Source of the DNA: Candidatus Mediterraneibacter quadrami
GTDB lineage: Bacteria > Bacillota > Clostridia > Lachnospirales > Lachnospiraceae
Direction: 5' to 3'
Assembly: GCA_019120575.1 (NCBI GenBank)
Contig: DWUU01000041.1
Coordinates: 1 to 58,773 of the forward strand
DNA length: 58,773 nt
The position numbers and the translations under genes are program-made. Positions 33,607 through 42,847 of this stretch are shown one piece after another. Positions within the stretch are counted from its first letter, which is position 1. Every line of letters starts with the position of its first letter. Under the pieces are notes generated by a model. The model worked only from the letters and a program-made list of their open reading frames with translations. It had not been told where the DNA came from and did not search any database.

Positions 33607-35343
33607 TTAGCTGACGTCTGTGCCGTCCCTGTGCACCATCGGGAGATAGAAGAGCCCGCATGCTCCGCCGGACGGTTTATTGTAAAAGGCAAACTGATAG
33701 CCGCTTTTGTACAGCAGGGCGATCCGGTGCTTCAGATTGGAAATTCCAACATGTTTTGTGGCATACAGATCATTGCCGGAACTGTTCAGACGCTCCAGCA
33801 TTGCGTCACTGTATCCCGCGCCGTTATCGGAAAGGAGGATCCGCATGACCTCTGCGCCGTCAAGCTCTGCACGGGAGATCTGGATGTCGAAGATCAGGAG
33901 ATTGTCCGACTGCCGGTTGTATTTGACCGTGTTTTCCAGAAATGTCTGGATGATCAGAGGGGGAACGGAACAGTCGTTCAGGTCCGGATCAATGTTTGTG
34001 TTCAGGATGAACGGCGTGGTCCGGTCCAGAAGAACGATGTGATAATAGTCGTTTACTTCTTCCATTTCCGCTTTCAGCGGCACCAGTTTCAGCGTGTCGT
34101 TGAATATATACCGGAGATGGTTGGAAAAAGCGATGATCATCATCTGCATCTTCTCGTACTGCCGGCTTATAAGCATGGCGTACAGGCTTTTCAGGCAGTT
34201 GGCCATAAAGTGGGACCGGGTCTGAAGCTGGTAGTACTGCAGCTTGGCGTGATCCTTCTCGAAAGCCTCCTGCTGTTTTTCCAGGTCCAGCGCGAATTTC
34301 TGCTCCATCAGGTCGGCCAGGGCGTTGTCGATGTTCTGGAATTCGGTGACATTGCTCCGGTTCTTGTTGCGGAAGTCCGAAGGGCTGCCTTCCTCCAGGT
34401 GCCTCATGGCCGAGGCGGTCTGTTCCACCGGATAAAGGAGGATCCGGTTCATCGAACGGAAGACGAAGACGATTACGATGCAGGTGGTCACAGACAGCGC
34501 AATGAAGGCTGTGATCAGGGCCGTCGTGACGGACCACATATATTCGGTCCGGAACACGGTGAAGATCCGGATGTCCGTGCCCTCTACGGGAGCCGTCAGC
34601 AGATAGTAATCCCGGAACTGTATGTGGCCGGGCGGATTGAGAAGCATGTCCGTCGTAAGACCGGTCTCTGCGGCGGCCAGGGCGCCGGAAAGGATGCCGT
34701 TCTGGTCAAAGAAACCGAACCGGACATCGATCAGGTCGGTGCCGGAGTAATCAACAAAGTCAATGTGATCCAGTTTGATGACCGTGCAGACGAGAATATC
34801 CCGTACTTTAACCGCACGCATGAGCATGGAGTAATCGGCGCCGCGGTAAGCGATCCACCGGCCGTATCCGGCATGGTTCCCGCCAAGCCAGTAGTACCGG
34901 AGCTGTTCTTTGAAGTAATAAACATAAGGATTGTTGTCGTTAAATGATTCCCCTACGGCCATGGCGGACACGCTGTTATCGTCATTGAAAATGAAGATGC
35001 CCTCATAGGAGGAGACCTGACGGTTGAGGCTCCACTGGACGCTGCTCAGATAGGTGATCTTGTCCGCGTCTGAAAGGTTGGACAGCGTCAGCATCTGGAA
35101 AGCGGGATCGGAATAACAGAGTTTCTGCTCGTACAGGACGCACTTTTCGAGTTCGTTATCCAGCGAGCTTTTATAGAATTCGGTGACCATCTCTGCGGAG
35201 GAGGACGTCTGCGCGAAATGTCCGGTTATGAGGACGCCGCAGTAGAAGAGCAGGCCGCCGGACGTAAAGAGCAGGAGCAGAAGGAAATAGCGAATGAATA
35301 TTTTCCGTATGGAGTAATCTTTTTTCTGTCGTGCAAATATCAT
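33607..35343 (-). CDS. YesM/LytS-type sensor histidine kinase
   Basis: A 578-residue membrane kinase. The first membrane segment is at about 16-40, an extracellular dCache-like sensor at about 45-265, the second membrane segment at about 270-296, followed by HAMP, coiled coil and His_kinase domain. The phospho-acceptor region reads RSHFMAN with His378, where family members usually have NPHFLYN; the ATPase N-box is LENTVKY and the G-box DNGAGYS. YesM kinases sense extracellular sugars or oligosaccharides. It is followed 61 bp later by its regulator gene. Confidence 0.9.
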   Translation of the reverse strand: MIFARQKKDYSIRKIFIRYFLLLLLFTSGGLLFYCGVLITGHFAQTSSSAEMVTEFYKSSLDNELEKCVLYEQKLCYSDPAFQMLTLSNLSDADKITYLSSVQWSLNRQVSSYEGIFIFNDDNSVSAMAVGESFNDNNPYVYYFKEQLRYYWLGGNHAGYGRWIAYRGADYSMLMRAVKVRDILVCTVIKLDHIDFVDYSGTDLIDVRFGFFDQNGILSGALAAAETGLTTDMLLNPPGHIQFRDYYLLTAPVEGTDIRIFTVFRTEYMWSVTTALITAFIALSVTTCIVIVFVFRSMNRILLYPVEQTASAMRHLEEGSPSDFRNKNRSNVTEFQNIDNALADLMEQKFALDLEKQQEAFEKDHAKLQYYQLQTRSHFMANCLKSLYAMLISRQYEKMQMMIIAFSNHLRYIFNDTLKLVPLKAEMEEVNDYYHIVLLDRTTPFILNTNIDPDLNDCSVPPLIIQTFLENTVKYNRQSDNLLIFDIQISRAELDGAEVMRILLSDNGAGYSDAMLERLNSSGNDLYATKHVGISNLKHRIALLYKSGYQFAFYNKPSGGACGLFYLPMVHRDGTDVS

Positions 35344-35354
35344 CGGTCTACCTC

Positions 35355-35369
35355 TGTATAACGTTTACA
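35355..35369. promoter_or_regulatory. LacI-type operator A
   Basis: TGTATAACGTTTACA; on the minus strand TGTAAACGTTATACA. It lies between the -10 box and start codon of the kinase gene, exactly 100 bp from operator B. The central AACGTT is typical of LacI/CcpA sites. Confidence 0.6.
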
Positions 35370-35393
35370 AAATAGTTTCTTTCAATAAATAAT

Positions 35394-35422
35394 ATATTAT
35401 CAAAATGTACAGTTAAAATCAA
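35394..35422 (-). promoter_or_regulatory. Promoter of the two-component operon
   Basis: On the minus strand TTGATT (35417-35422), 17 bp, TAATAT (35394-35399), 51 bp before the kinase start codon. Confidence 0.55.
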
Positions 35423-35454
35423 GAAAACAACAAAAAAAGACGGAAAATCGAAAA

Positions 35455-35479
35455 TGTAAACGTTTGACATTTATATAAT
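35455..35479 (+). promoter_or_regulatory. LacI-type operator B and -10 box of the esterase operon
   Basis: Operator TGTAAACGTTTGACA (35455-35469) directly precedes TATAAT (35474-35479), and thus lies over the -35 to -10 region. The -35 element is poor, which suggests an activator-dependent promoter that can also be repressed. A LacI-family protein is encoded in the operon it would control. Confidence 0.55.
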
Positions 35480-35527
35480 GCGATGAGAAAATATACATAA
35501 GGAACAAACGAAAAGGAGGACAAAAAA

Positions 35528-36292
35528 ATGGCATATCTGGAACTGAATGCACTGTCAACGATCCTGTGCGGCTCCTTCAGCGCCAAAGTTTATCTCCCGG
35601 AGATGAACCTGCTGGCTCTGGATGATGAGAAGCACGAAAAGAAGTATCCGGTGCTGTGGCTCCTGCACGGTGAAGGAGGCACAGCGCTCGACTGGAACCG
35701 GACGCTGGCCGAAAAATGCGCGGCGGAGCACGGGATCTTCATCATCGCGCCGGACGCCCAGCATACCATCTGCACGAATATGGACTACGGCCCGCGGTAT
35801 GAGGATTTTCTGGCGGATGAATTCCCGAAGCTGTGCAGGAACAACCTTCCGATCTCTGCGGATCCGGCCCTGAACTGGATCGGCGGCGTCGGGACCGGCG
35901 CGTACGGGGCGGTGAAGGCGGCCCTGAAGCACCCGGAGACATTCACGAAATGTATTGCAATGGACGGCGTATTTGATATGGCGGCCATCTGCAGGAAGGC
36001 GATGAACAATGAAGATACGAAGATTTTCCACAATGCGGAATCGCTGAAGGCCGTATTCGGAGATATCACAGCTGTCGAAGGAAGCGGGAACGACGTGTAT
36101 GCGCTGGCTGGAAAATGCGGATCGGGAAGCTTCTACATCACGGGAACCGCAAAGTCGCCTTATGCAGATGAGAGAAAACGCCTGGCAGAGACGCTCGGCG
36201 GCCGCGCGCAGTATGCGGAGACGGCCGGGGAAGTGATGGATCTTACAGAACCCGCGGTTCTTAAGAATGCGGTTGACTGGCTGTGCAGATAA
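35528..36292 (+). CDS. Degenerate esterase-like protein, first gene of the esterase operon
   Basis: A 254-residue alpha/beta-hydrolase of the esterase D type. The first strand and loop WLLHGEGGT, the DADEF-like block ADEFPKL and the elbow region are recognisable, but the nucleophile motif is G-V-G-T-G with Gly122 instead of Ser. The usual C-terminal His motif (GGHxW) is also absent, the tail reading EVMDLTEPA. It is unlikely to be a hydrolase. It has the strongest ribosome binding site position in the operon (AAAAGGAGGA) and an undamaged frame, so it is probably retained as a binding or chaperone-like protein. Confidence 0.8.
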   Translation: MAYLELNALSTILCGSFSAKVYLPEMNLLALDDEKHEKKYPVLWLLHGEGGTALDWNRTLAEKCAAEHGIFIIAPDAQHTICTNMDYGPRYEDFLADEFPKLCRNNLPISADPALNWIGGVGTGAYGAVKAALKHPETFTKCIAMDGVFDMAAICRKAMNNEDTKIFHNAESLKAVFGDITAVEGSGNDVYALAGKCGSGSFYITGTAKSPYADERKRLAETLGGRAQYAETAGEVMDLTEPAVLKNAVDWLCR

Positions 36293-36310
36293 GGGAAGGA
36301 GGAACAGAAT

Positions 36311-37120
36311 ATGGCTAATTTCAGACTTTATTATTTTTCAGAAGCGCTCCGGATGACCGTGGGCGTCAATGTGATCATCCCGGAAAACACATGGGGCCAT
36401 TCCCTTGCGGACCGTCCGGAAGGGTACCGCTATCCCACGCTCTGGCTGCAGTCCGGCGGCGGATTCGACTACACGGACTGGCAGCGGTACACCGCTCTTG
36501 AACTCTACGCGGCGGAGGCCGGCGTGGCGGTGGTGTGCAGCGGCACTTACTGTTCCGGCTACATGGATACAAAGCACGGGGATTTCAAGTATTTCACCCA
36601 GCTGTCCATCGAGACGCCGAAAGTCGTACGCCACCTGTTCCCGCTCTCCGAGGATCCGAAGGAGAACTACATCGCCGGATTCTCCATGGGCGGATACGGC
36701 ACCCTGAAATGGATGCTCCGAGATCCGGAGAAATTCGCGGCGTACGGACTGTTCTCCGGCATCAAGAACGTGCCGGACATCCTGCCGGAAAAAGAGGACC
36801 GGGAAGACAGTTTCTACATGTTTGCATCGGCATTCGGGGATAAGGCAAATACGGTCGGCACCGAGGACGATGTGGTCTATATGATGAAGAAACAGCTTGC
36901 GGCCGGGAAGAAATTCCCCCGCGGATACATGGCTACAGGCGTGGAGGACACGCATTACGAGGACAATGTGGAATTCATGGACAAGTATGAGTCCCTGGGG
37001 CTCAAATTCGACCGGACTATTGACCATGGCGGCCACAACTGGGAATACTGCAACCGGCACGTGAAGAAATTCCTCGACTGGCTTGACATCAAAGAAACAT
37101 ATCAACGGGATTTTGAATGA
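36311..37120 (+). CDS. Esterase D-type alpha/beta hydrolase
   Basis: A 269-residue cytoplasmic esterase with an intact triad outline: nucleophile Ser125 in AGFSMGGYG and His in DHGGHNWEY. The oxyanion region is LQSGGGFDYTDW rather than LLHG. This is the active counterpart of the gene before it, with which it shares the order of motifs. Family members hydrolyse acetyl, butyryl or aryl esters. AAGGAGGA precedes the ATG. The stop codon lies 14 bp before the next gene. Confidence 0.88.
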   Translation: MANFRLYYFSEALRMTVGVNVIIPENTWGHSLADRPEGYRYPTLWLQSGGGFDYTDWQRYTALELYAAEAGVAVVCSGTYCSGYMDTKHGDFKYFTQLSIETPKVVRHLFPLSEDPKENYIAGFSMGGYGTLKWMLRDPEKFAAYGLFSGIKNVPDILPEKEDREDSFYMFASAFGDKANTVGTEDDVVYMMKKQLAAGKKFPRGYMATGVEDTHYEDNVEFMDKYESLGLKFDRTIDHGGHNWEYCNRHVKKFLDWLDIKETYQRDFE

Positions 37121-37134
37121 CAGGGAGAAAGGAA

Positions 37135-38658
37135 ATGGGAGAAATGTATTTAAGGCCGGGTACGCCGGATGATGACAACCGGGACTATCTGCCGGAGAAG
37201 ATCAAAGGATCGGATATCGTGGTCAATGAAAACGGCAACAATTCACAGCCCTACCCGGCGAACCTGAAAGAATATCACGGGGTTGTGACGGATGATGGAC
37301 TGGAGGACGAGTGGTATGTATATGTGCCGGACAGCTATGACCCGTCGAAGAAGACGCCGCTGGTTGTATCCATGCACGGCGGCATGATGACCGGCTGGGG
37401 ACAGTGCATCTACACGTCCTGGACGCTGGCGGCGGACCGTGACGGATTCATCGTGCTGTTCCCGAATGCCAATTATAACAGGTTCTGGCAGGTCGAGTGG
37501 GGCAGATGGAACGTTCCGAAAGAGGATTTTACGGGCGCGCCCATGGAGGGCGAGCCGGCGGGCGTCCGCCCGAGTCCTGCGAAGGTGGAAGACAACCATG
37601 ACGTAAAGATGGTGTTCGCCCTGATCGAAAAACTGAAGAGTGAATATAACATCGATGAGGGCCGGATCTTCATGCAGGGCATGTCCATGGGGAATATGAT
37701 GACCTCCCTTTTTGCGCGGAACTTCGGAGACAGGTTCGCAGGCATGGCAGGTTCCGGCGCAGCCACATTTCTGTCCCTGATCTTTGATGAAGACAGGAAG
37801 ATTATCAACCGCGCGGGCGCGGTGCCGGTGTGGCAGTCCAGGCCGGAACTCAACGACATCCCGAGCGGGCGGAAGGCGGAAAAGAAGATCCATAAATACA
37901 CCCGCCTGTACTGGACGCGGATCAATGACTGTGATCTGATCCCGCAGATCAGCGTGCAGGGAGAGAATAATTTCGCATTCTACAAAGGGAAGAAAGCGGA
38001 TTTTGTGTATTTTGATATTAAGAACCGCGACCACGGACAGACCTTTGACGACGCGGCCCTTGTGTGGGATTATTTCTTCTCCGGCCTGCGAAGAGAGGCG
38101 GACGGCACCATCAGTTATACAGAGCCGGTGCGCCCGCGCAAAGGCGACGACTTCGCGTTTGCGGTTACGACAGGAAGCAATAAGGCATGGTTCGGGAACC
38201 GGATCTGTGAGATGACAGGAACCGCCCTGAACTGGAGAAAGATGAAATACCACGGTCTGGAAGGCGGACAGAAAGTCCGCGGGGAGTACCACATGGTGCC
38301 GCTTTCCTTCCTGGCGGAAGTGTTCGGCGCGGAGCTTTCTTATGCCGACGACATGCTTGCTGCACGGATGACTATGCCGGACGGACGGAAGCTTCAGTTC
38401 GCAAGGGGGAGCATCGGCTGTGTGATCGATCAGTCCCTTGTCCAGATGTACTGCGAGGCGCTGCACCGCGAAGACCAGCTCTTTGTATCGGTGGAATGGT
38501 TCTCGGAATATATCTGCAATATGCACGTTTCCGAGTGCGAGGACGTGGTCTATGTAACCGATCATTCCAATAAGCTTTCAGCCAACCTGGCGGACCTGAT
38601 CAAAGACCTGCTCATGGATACGGTTGCGCCGGACGACTATGAGGAATGGCTTTCATAA
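37135..38658 (+). CDS. Stalk-domain esterase, paralogue 1
   Basis: A 507-residue protein. Residues about 1-60 form a conserved leader (PGTPDDDNRDYLPE, VVNENGNNS). Residues 61-320 are a PHB-depolymerase-like alpha/beta hydrolase: oxyanion loop MHGGMMTGWG, nucleophile Ser184 in GMSMG, base probably His300 in NRDHGQT. Residues about 350-490 match the copper-amine-oxidase N-terminal-like 'stalk' domain (VPLSFLAEVFGA, FARGSIGCVID, VEWFSEYI). There is no signal peptide, although stalk domains are usually found in exported proteins. I prefer ATG 37135, 7 bp after AGGGAG; 37144 is possible, while the ATGA overlap at 37117 lacks homology. Confidence 0.82.
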   Translation: MGEMYLRPGTPDDDNRDYLPEKIKGSDIVVNENGNNSQPYPANLKEYHGVVTDDGLEDEWYVYVPDSYDPSKKTPLVVSMHGGMMTGWGQCIYTSWTLAADRDGFIVLFPNANYNRFWQVEWGRWNVPKEDFTGAPMEGEPAGVRPSPAKVEDNHDVKMVFALIEKLKSEYNIDEGRIFMQGMSMGNMMTSLFARNFGDRFAGMAGSGAATFLSLIFDEDRKIINRAGAVPVWQSRPELNDIPSGRKAEKKIHKYTRLYWTRINDCDLIPQISVQGENNFAFYKGKKADFVYFDIKNRDHGQTFDDAALVWDYFFSGLRREADGTISYTEPVRPRKGDDFAFAVTTGSNKAWFGNRICEMTGTALNWRKMKYHGLEGGQKVRGEYHMVPLSFLAEVFGAELSYADDMLAARMTMPDGRKLQFARGSIGCVIDQSLVQMYCEALHREDQLFVSVEWFSEYICNMHVSECEDVVYVTDHSNKLSANLADLIKDLLMDTVAPDDYEEWLS

Positions 38659-38683
38659 AATAATCAGAGGAAAGGATAAGAAA

Positions 38684-40177
38684 ATGGAAAATCAGATCAG
38701 ACTTCTTCCGGGTACACCGGATGATGACAACAGAGAATATCTTCCCGAGGCGATCAAGGGCTCGGACATTGTTGTAAATGAAAACGGCAATAACTCCCGG
38801 CCTTATCCGGAGCGCCTTCAGGAATTCCACGGCATTATGGGGAACGACACAGAAGAAGAGTGGTACGAGTATGTTCCGGAATCCTACGATCCGGCGAAAA
38901 AGACGCCCCTTGTCATCTCGAATCACGGCGGCCTGATGACCGGCTGGGGCCAGGCGATCTACACATCCTGGACTTATGTGGCGGACCGGGACAACATCAT
39001 TGTCGTGTTCCCGAACGCCCACAGCAGACGGCTCTGGACGGTGGATTCGACGGATCTGGAGAAAGAGCTTAACAAAGAAATGCCGCCGGAATTCAAACAG
39101 AACCTGGCGGACACGCCGGAGGAGAACCCGGATCTCCGGTTCATCCTTGCGCTCCTTGATTACCTGAAAGGGAAATACAACATTGATGAAGAGCGGATCT
39201 TTATGCAGGGCATGTCCAACGGCAATATGTTTACATCCACCTTCTCCCGTTATTACGGAAACCTGATCACGGCGGCTTCGGGTGCCGGCGGCGGCACGCT
39301 GAACCCGAGGATCCTGAAAAACAACGGAGAACTGAAAAATGCCGGCGGACCGGTGGGCATGTGGACGACCATCCCGGAGACCAACGGGTGCCCGCCCTGG
39401 TGCGAATTTGACGATGCGACCATCTACAAGTACACAAGGGTATACTGGAATGAGGTGAACGGATGCCACGGGGATCCGGAGATCAGCATCGTGGGCGAGG
39501 ATGCCTTCGCGTTCTATAAAGGGGAGCAGGCGGATACGGTATTCTGCGAGATCAAGAACCGGGATCACGGCCAGACGCTGGACGAGGCGGCGCTTGTCTG
39601 GGATTACTTCTTCTCCGGTCTGCGCAGGAAGGCGGACGGGACCATCGTGGACATGGGCTCCCGCATGCCGAGGACCGGCGACCGGTTTGCCATCGCCGTG
39701 GCGGACGGATGCAGGACGGCCTGGTTCGGCAACCGGAAAGTGGAGATGGAGGCGCCGGCCATGAACTGGCAGAAGCTGAAATACCACGGCCTGAACGGCG
39801 ATCAGAAAGTGAAAGGCGAATATATCTGCGTGCCGGTATCCTTTATCGCAAAGGCGTTCGGCGCTTCGTACCGCTACGAGGAGGACGGCGCCGTGGCGTA
39901 CTTGTACCTTGAGGACGGGCGGACGCTCCAGTTTGCGCGTGGAAGCATCGGATGCGTGATCGACAACGAGTTCCGCTGCATGTACTGCGAGGCGCTCCAC
40001 AGAGAAGGGGAGCTGCTGATCCCGATCGAGTGGTTCGCGAGATTCATCATGGGCATCTGCGCGACCCGCTGCGAGGATATCGTGTATGTAACGGACCATC
40101 ACGCGGAACTGGGCGTGGTCATGGCGGATCTGATCCGCAATCTTCTGCACAACGAAAAAGAGGAACTGAACCTCTGA
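38684..40177 (+). CDS. Stalk-domain esterase, paralogue 2
   Basis: A 497-residue paralogue of the gene before it, with the same three-part layout. The leader is PGTPDDDNREYLPE, the nucleophile Ser178 is in GMSNG, the base is likely His295 in NRDHGQT, and the stalk domain (about 345-480) contains VPVSFIAKAFGA and IPIEWFARFI. It differs from its sisters in the insert at about 118-150, which is acidic and rich in Pro/Glu, suggesting a changed acyl pocket. AAAGGA precedes the ATG at 38684. It starts 25 bp after paralogue 1. Confidence 0.82.
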   Translation: MENQIRLLPGTPDDDNREYLPEAIKGSDIVVNENGNNSRPYPERLQEFHGIMGNDTEEEWYEYVPESYDPAKKTPLVISNHGGLMTGWGQAIYTSWTYVADRDNIIVVFPNAHSRRLWTVDSTDLEKELNKEMPPEFKQNLADTPEENPDLRFILALLDYLKGKYNIDEERIFMQGMSNGNMFTSTFSRYYGNLITAASGAGGGTLNPRILKNNGELKNAGGPVGMWTTIPETNGCPPWCEFDDATIYKYTRVYWNEVNGCHGDPEISIVGEDAFAFYKGEQADTVFCEIKNRDHGQTLDEAALVWDYFFSGLRRKADGTIVDMGSRMPRTGDRFAIAVADGCRTAWFGNRKVEMEAPAMNWQKLKYHGLNGDQKVKGEYICVPVSFIAKAFGASYRYEEDGAVAYLYLEDGRTLQFARGSIGCVIDNEFRCMYCEALHREGELLIPIEWFARFIMGICATRCEDIVYVTDHHAELGVVMADLIRNLLHNEKEELNL

Positions 40178-40199
40178 TCCCGAAAGGAGAGTGGCACAG

Positions 40200-41699
40200 A
40201 TGACAAAGATCAGGATTCTTCCGGGGACCCCGGATGATGAAAACAGAGAATACCTTCCGGAGAAGATCCGGACGACAGACATTGTCGTAAATGAAAACGG
40301 CAACAACTCCATCGTGTACCCGAAACGTCTGAAGGAGTACAGGGAAATGCTTCTGGACGGCGTGGAGGATACATGGTATGAGTATGTGCCGGAGAGTTAT
40401 GATCCTTCAAAGAAAGTTCCCCTGATCATCGGGCTGCACGGCGGCCTGATGACCGGCTGGGGCCATGCCATCTATACGTCCTGGACGCTGGTGGCGGACC
40501 GGGAGGGCTTTATCTGCCTCTTCCCGGATGCGAGCGAGAAGAGGATGTGGCAGAACTATGGCGTATTTGACAATTTTGACCCGGCATCGGCGCCGGATCT
40601 GCCCATCGTGCGCCCGGCGGAAAAGATTGAGGATAACCACGATATGAATATGATCCTGGCGCTGATCGATAAGATGAAAGAGAAGTACAATATCGACGAG
40701 GGCCGGATCTTCATGCAGGGCATGTCCATGGGGAATATCATGACCGGACAGTTCGCGAGACAGTACGGCGATATCCTCGCGGGCGCCGCAGGCTCGGGCG
40801 GACCGTGCGAACTTCGGAACATTTTTGACAAAGACGGGAAGATCATCAACCATGCGGGCCATCTGGCCATCTGGCAGTCAAGGCCTGAGAAGAACGGGCT
40901 CCCACCGGGAAAAGACTATGACGAGTACACCATCAACAAAATGAACCGGATCTACTGGATGCGGATCAACGAGTGCGAACTCACCCCGCAGATCAGCATC
41001 GTGGGCGAGGATAACTTTGCATTCTACAAAGGAAAGAAGGCGGATCTCGTCTATGTGGACATCAAGAACCGGGATCACGGCCAGACGCTGGACGAGGCGT
41101 TTCTCTACTGGGATTACCTCTTCTCGGGAACCCGGAGAAATCCGGACGGGACCATCACCCATGATGAGAGCATCATCCCGAGGACAGGGGACCGATTCGC
41201 CATCGCGGCGGCTCCGGGCTGCGACAAAGTGTGGTTCGGCAATAAAGTGGTGCAGCTGAAGACGAAGGCGGTGCAGTGGGAGAAGCTGAAATACCACGGC
41301 CTGAACGGCGGGCAGATCGTCCGCGGCAGCTATCTGTGCCTGCCCCTGTCCTTTATCGCGGAGGCGTTCGGCGCCGGGTACGAGGCGTCGGAAGGGGCTG
41401 CGGAAGTCGTGCTGACGCTCAGGGACGGCAGGCGGCTCCAGTTCGCGCGGGGCAGCATCGGCTGCGTGATCGATGATACTGTGCGCTGCATGTACTGCGA
41501 GGCGCTGAACCGGGACGGGGAACTGCTGATCCCGATCGAGTGGTTCGCGAAGAACTTCTATGCGCTTCAGGTATCGGAGTGCGACGGCATGCTGTACATT
41601 ACGGATCATTTCGCGGACCTGTCCGCGTTTATGGTGGATCTGATCCTTGATCTCTTTAAGGACAGGATGGTGCCTGACAACTATGATTCCATGCTTTAA
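40200..41699 (+). CDS. Stalk-domain esterase, paralogue 3
   Basis: A 499-residue paralogue. The nucleophile is Ser176 in GMSMG, the base probably His293 in NRDHGQT, and the stalk domain (about 343-480) reads LPLSFIAEAFGA, FARGSIGCVID, IPIEWFAKN. An upstream in-frame GTG (40191) is too close to AAAGGAGA, so ATG 40200 is preferred. The tandem trio with conserved leader and stalk and variable central insert looks like a duplicated family under diversification. Confidence 0.82.
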   Translation: MTKIRILPGTPDDENREYLPEKIRTTDIVVNENGNNSIVYPKRLKEYREMLLDGVEDTWYEYVPESYDPSKKVPLIIGLHGGLMTGWGHAIYTSWTLVADREGFICLFPDASEKRMWQNYGVFDNFDPASAPDLPIVRPAEKIEDNHDMNMILALIDKMKEKYNIDEGRIFMQGMSMGNIMTGQFARQYGDILAGAAGSGGPCELRNIFDKDGKIINHAGHLAIWQSRPEKNGLPPGKDYDEYTINKMNRIYWMRINECELTPQISIVGEDNFAFYKGKKADLVYVDIKNRDHGQTLDEAFLYWDYLFSGTRRNPDGTITHDESIIPRTGDRFAIAAAPGCDKVWFGNKVVQLKTKAVQWEKLKYHGLNGGQIVRGSYLCLPLSFIAEAFGAGYEASEGAAEVVLTLRDGRRLQFARGSIGCVIDDTVRCMYCEALNRDGELLIPIEWFAKNFYALQVSECDGMLYITDHFADLSAFMVDLILDLFKDRMVPDNYDSML

Positions 41700-41712
41700 A
41701 GAAGGAGAAAAA

Positions 41713-42822
41713 ATGAAGAAAATAACAGCGTATACCCATATCGGGGACTACGGGCAGGCGGTTGACAACTTCCGGTTTATGGCCGATAATGAAGTGAAAA
41801 CCGATGAAGTATCCCTGACCCTGGAAGGAAACTACTGTGATATGAGCGGCCGGATCCTGTCAAAGGGCGTGACGGCGGTCAGCGCGGAGGACGGCGTTGT
41901 TACGGTGGAGGTCGATCCGTTCCTGTACCGTTATGATTTCCGCATCTGCGGGAAGATCGGCGGCGAGGAGATCTGCCTGACCAAAGACGGCGTCGATGAA
42001 GTGATCGTAAAGGATCTTGACACGTTCGCCCCGGTCGAGGAAAACGGCGTGCACTACCGGCTGTATTCTCCGGAAGCGGCGGATAAAAGGCCGCTGGTGC
42101 TCTTCCTGCACGGCGGCGGCGAGTGCGGCGAGGACAATGTGCTCCAGCTTACCGGAACGCTCGGGGCGCTCCGGCTGGCACAGATCTGGCCGGAGATGTA
42201 TGTGATGGCGCCACAGGCGCCGGGCGGCTCCCTTACGATGGAAGAGAATTTTAAAGTGATGGCAGAAAGGGGTCATCCGTTCCGTGTGGATATCGGGATG
42301 ACGCCGTTCGCACTGAAGGGCGAGCGCGGATGGAACCGCGATTATCTCGGCAAAGTGGCGGATATCATCCGCCGGATGATCCGGGAAGGCAAGGTGGATG
42401 CAAGGCGCGTCTATGTGATCGGAATGAGCATGGGCGGCGGCGGAACGATCAATATGGTATCCACGGCGCCGGACCTCTTCGCGGCGGCGCTTCCGATCTG
42501 CCCGAGCATGAACGGAGAAAGCTATCCGCAGCTCCTGCACTGGCCGGATGTTCCGGTGTGGATCTCGACTTCCTATATGGACCATCAGCACGGAAGGCAT
42601 GCCTATATACATAATGCCTGCTGCAAACTGTGGAGCGAAGGAAGGAAAGATGTGAAATACACGATCTATCTGCCGGAGGAGCTTGAGAAATACGGGATCG
42701 GGACTTCAGAAGATCTGACAGCAAAAGAAATGGATGCGGAGAACCACAACAGCTGGATCCTGACGCTCCACAACGCGAACGGGATCCTGGACTGGATGAT
42801 CTCCCATGTGAAAGATAAGTAA
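41713..42822 (+). CDS. Esterase/peptidase-like hydrolase with N-terminal Ig-like domain
   Basis: A 369-residue protein. Residues about 1-105 form a beta-rich immunoglobulin-like domain; about 110-369 an alpha/beta hydrolase with oxyanion loop LFLHGGGECGED, nucleophile Ser239 in IGMSMGGGGT and base His in ENHNSW. The arrangement resembles feruloyl/acetyl esterases of the Est/XynZ-type group (phospholipase/carboxylesterase clan), but without a signal peptide. GAAGGAGA lies 6 bp upstream, 13 bp after paralogue 3. Confidence 0.8.
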   Translation: MKKITAYTHIGDYGQAVDNFRFMADNEVKTDEVSLTLEGNYCDMSGRILSKGVTAVSAEDGVVTVEVDPFLYRYDFRICGKIGGEEICLTKDGVDEVIVKDLDTFAPVEENGVHYRLYSPEAADKRPLVLFLHGGGECGEDNVLQLTGTLGALRLAQIWPEMYVMAPQAPGGSLTMEENFKVMAERGHPFRVDIGMTPFALKGERGWNRDYLGKVADIIRRMIREGKVDARRVYVIGMSMGGGGTINMVSTAPDLFAAALPICPSMNGESYPQLLHWPDVPVWISTSYMDHQHGRHAYIHNACCKLWSEGRKDVKYTIYLPEELEKYGIGTSEDLTAKEMDAENHNSWILTLHNANGILDWMISHVKDK

Positions 42823-42847
42823 CGAATAAACGGGGGGCACTGGCAGG

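Noticed and set aside
33571..34947. 458-residue frame on the plus strand opposite the sensor kinase
   Set aside because: It is an antisense shadow; the kinase motifs are all on the minus strand.
35464..35479. TTGACA plus TATAAT as a normal promoter
   Set aside because: The two boxes are only 4 bp apart and cannot act together; TTGACA is better explained as part of operator B.
37117..37134. ATGA-overlap start for stalk-domain esterase 1
   Set aside because: The three paralogues begin directly before the PGTPDD-type leader, and a better-placed AGGGAG serves ATG 37135.
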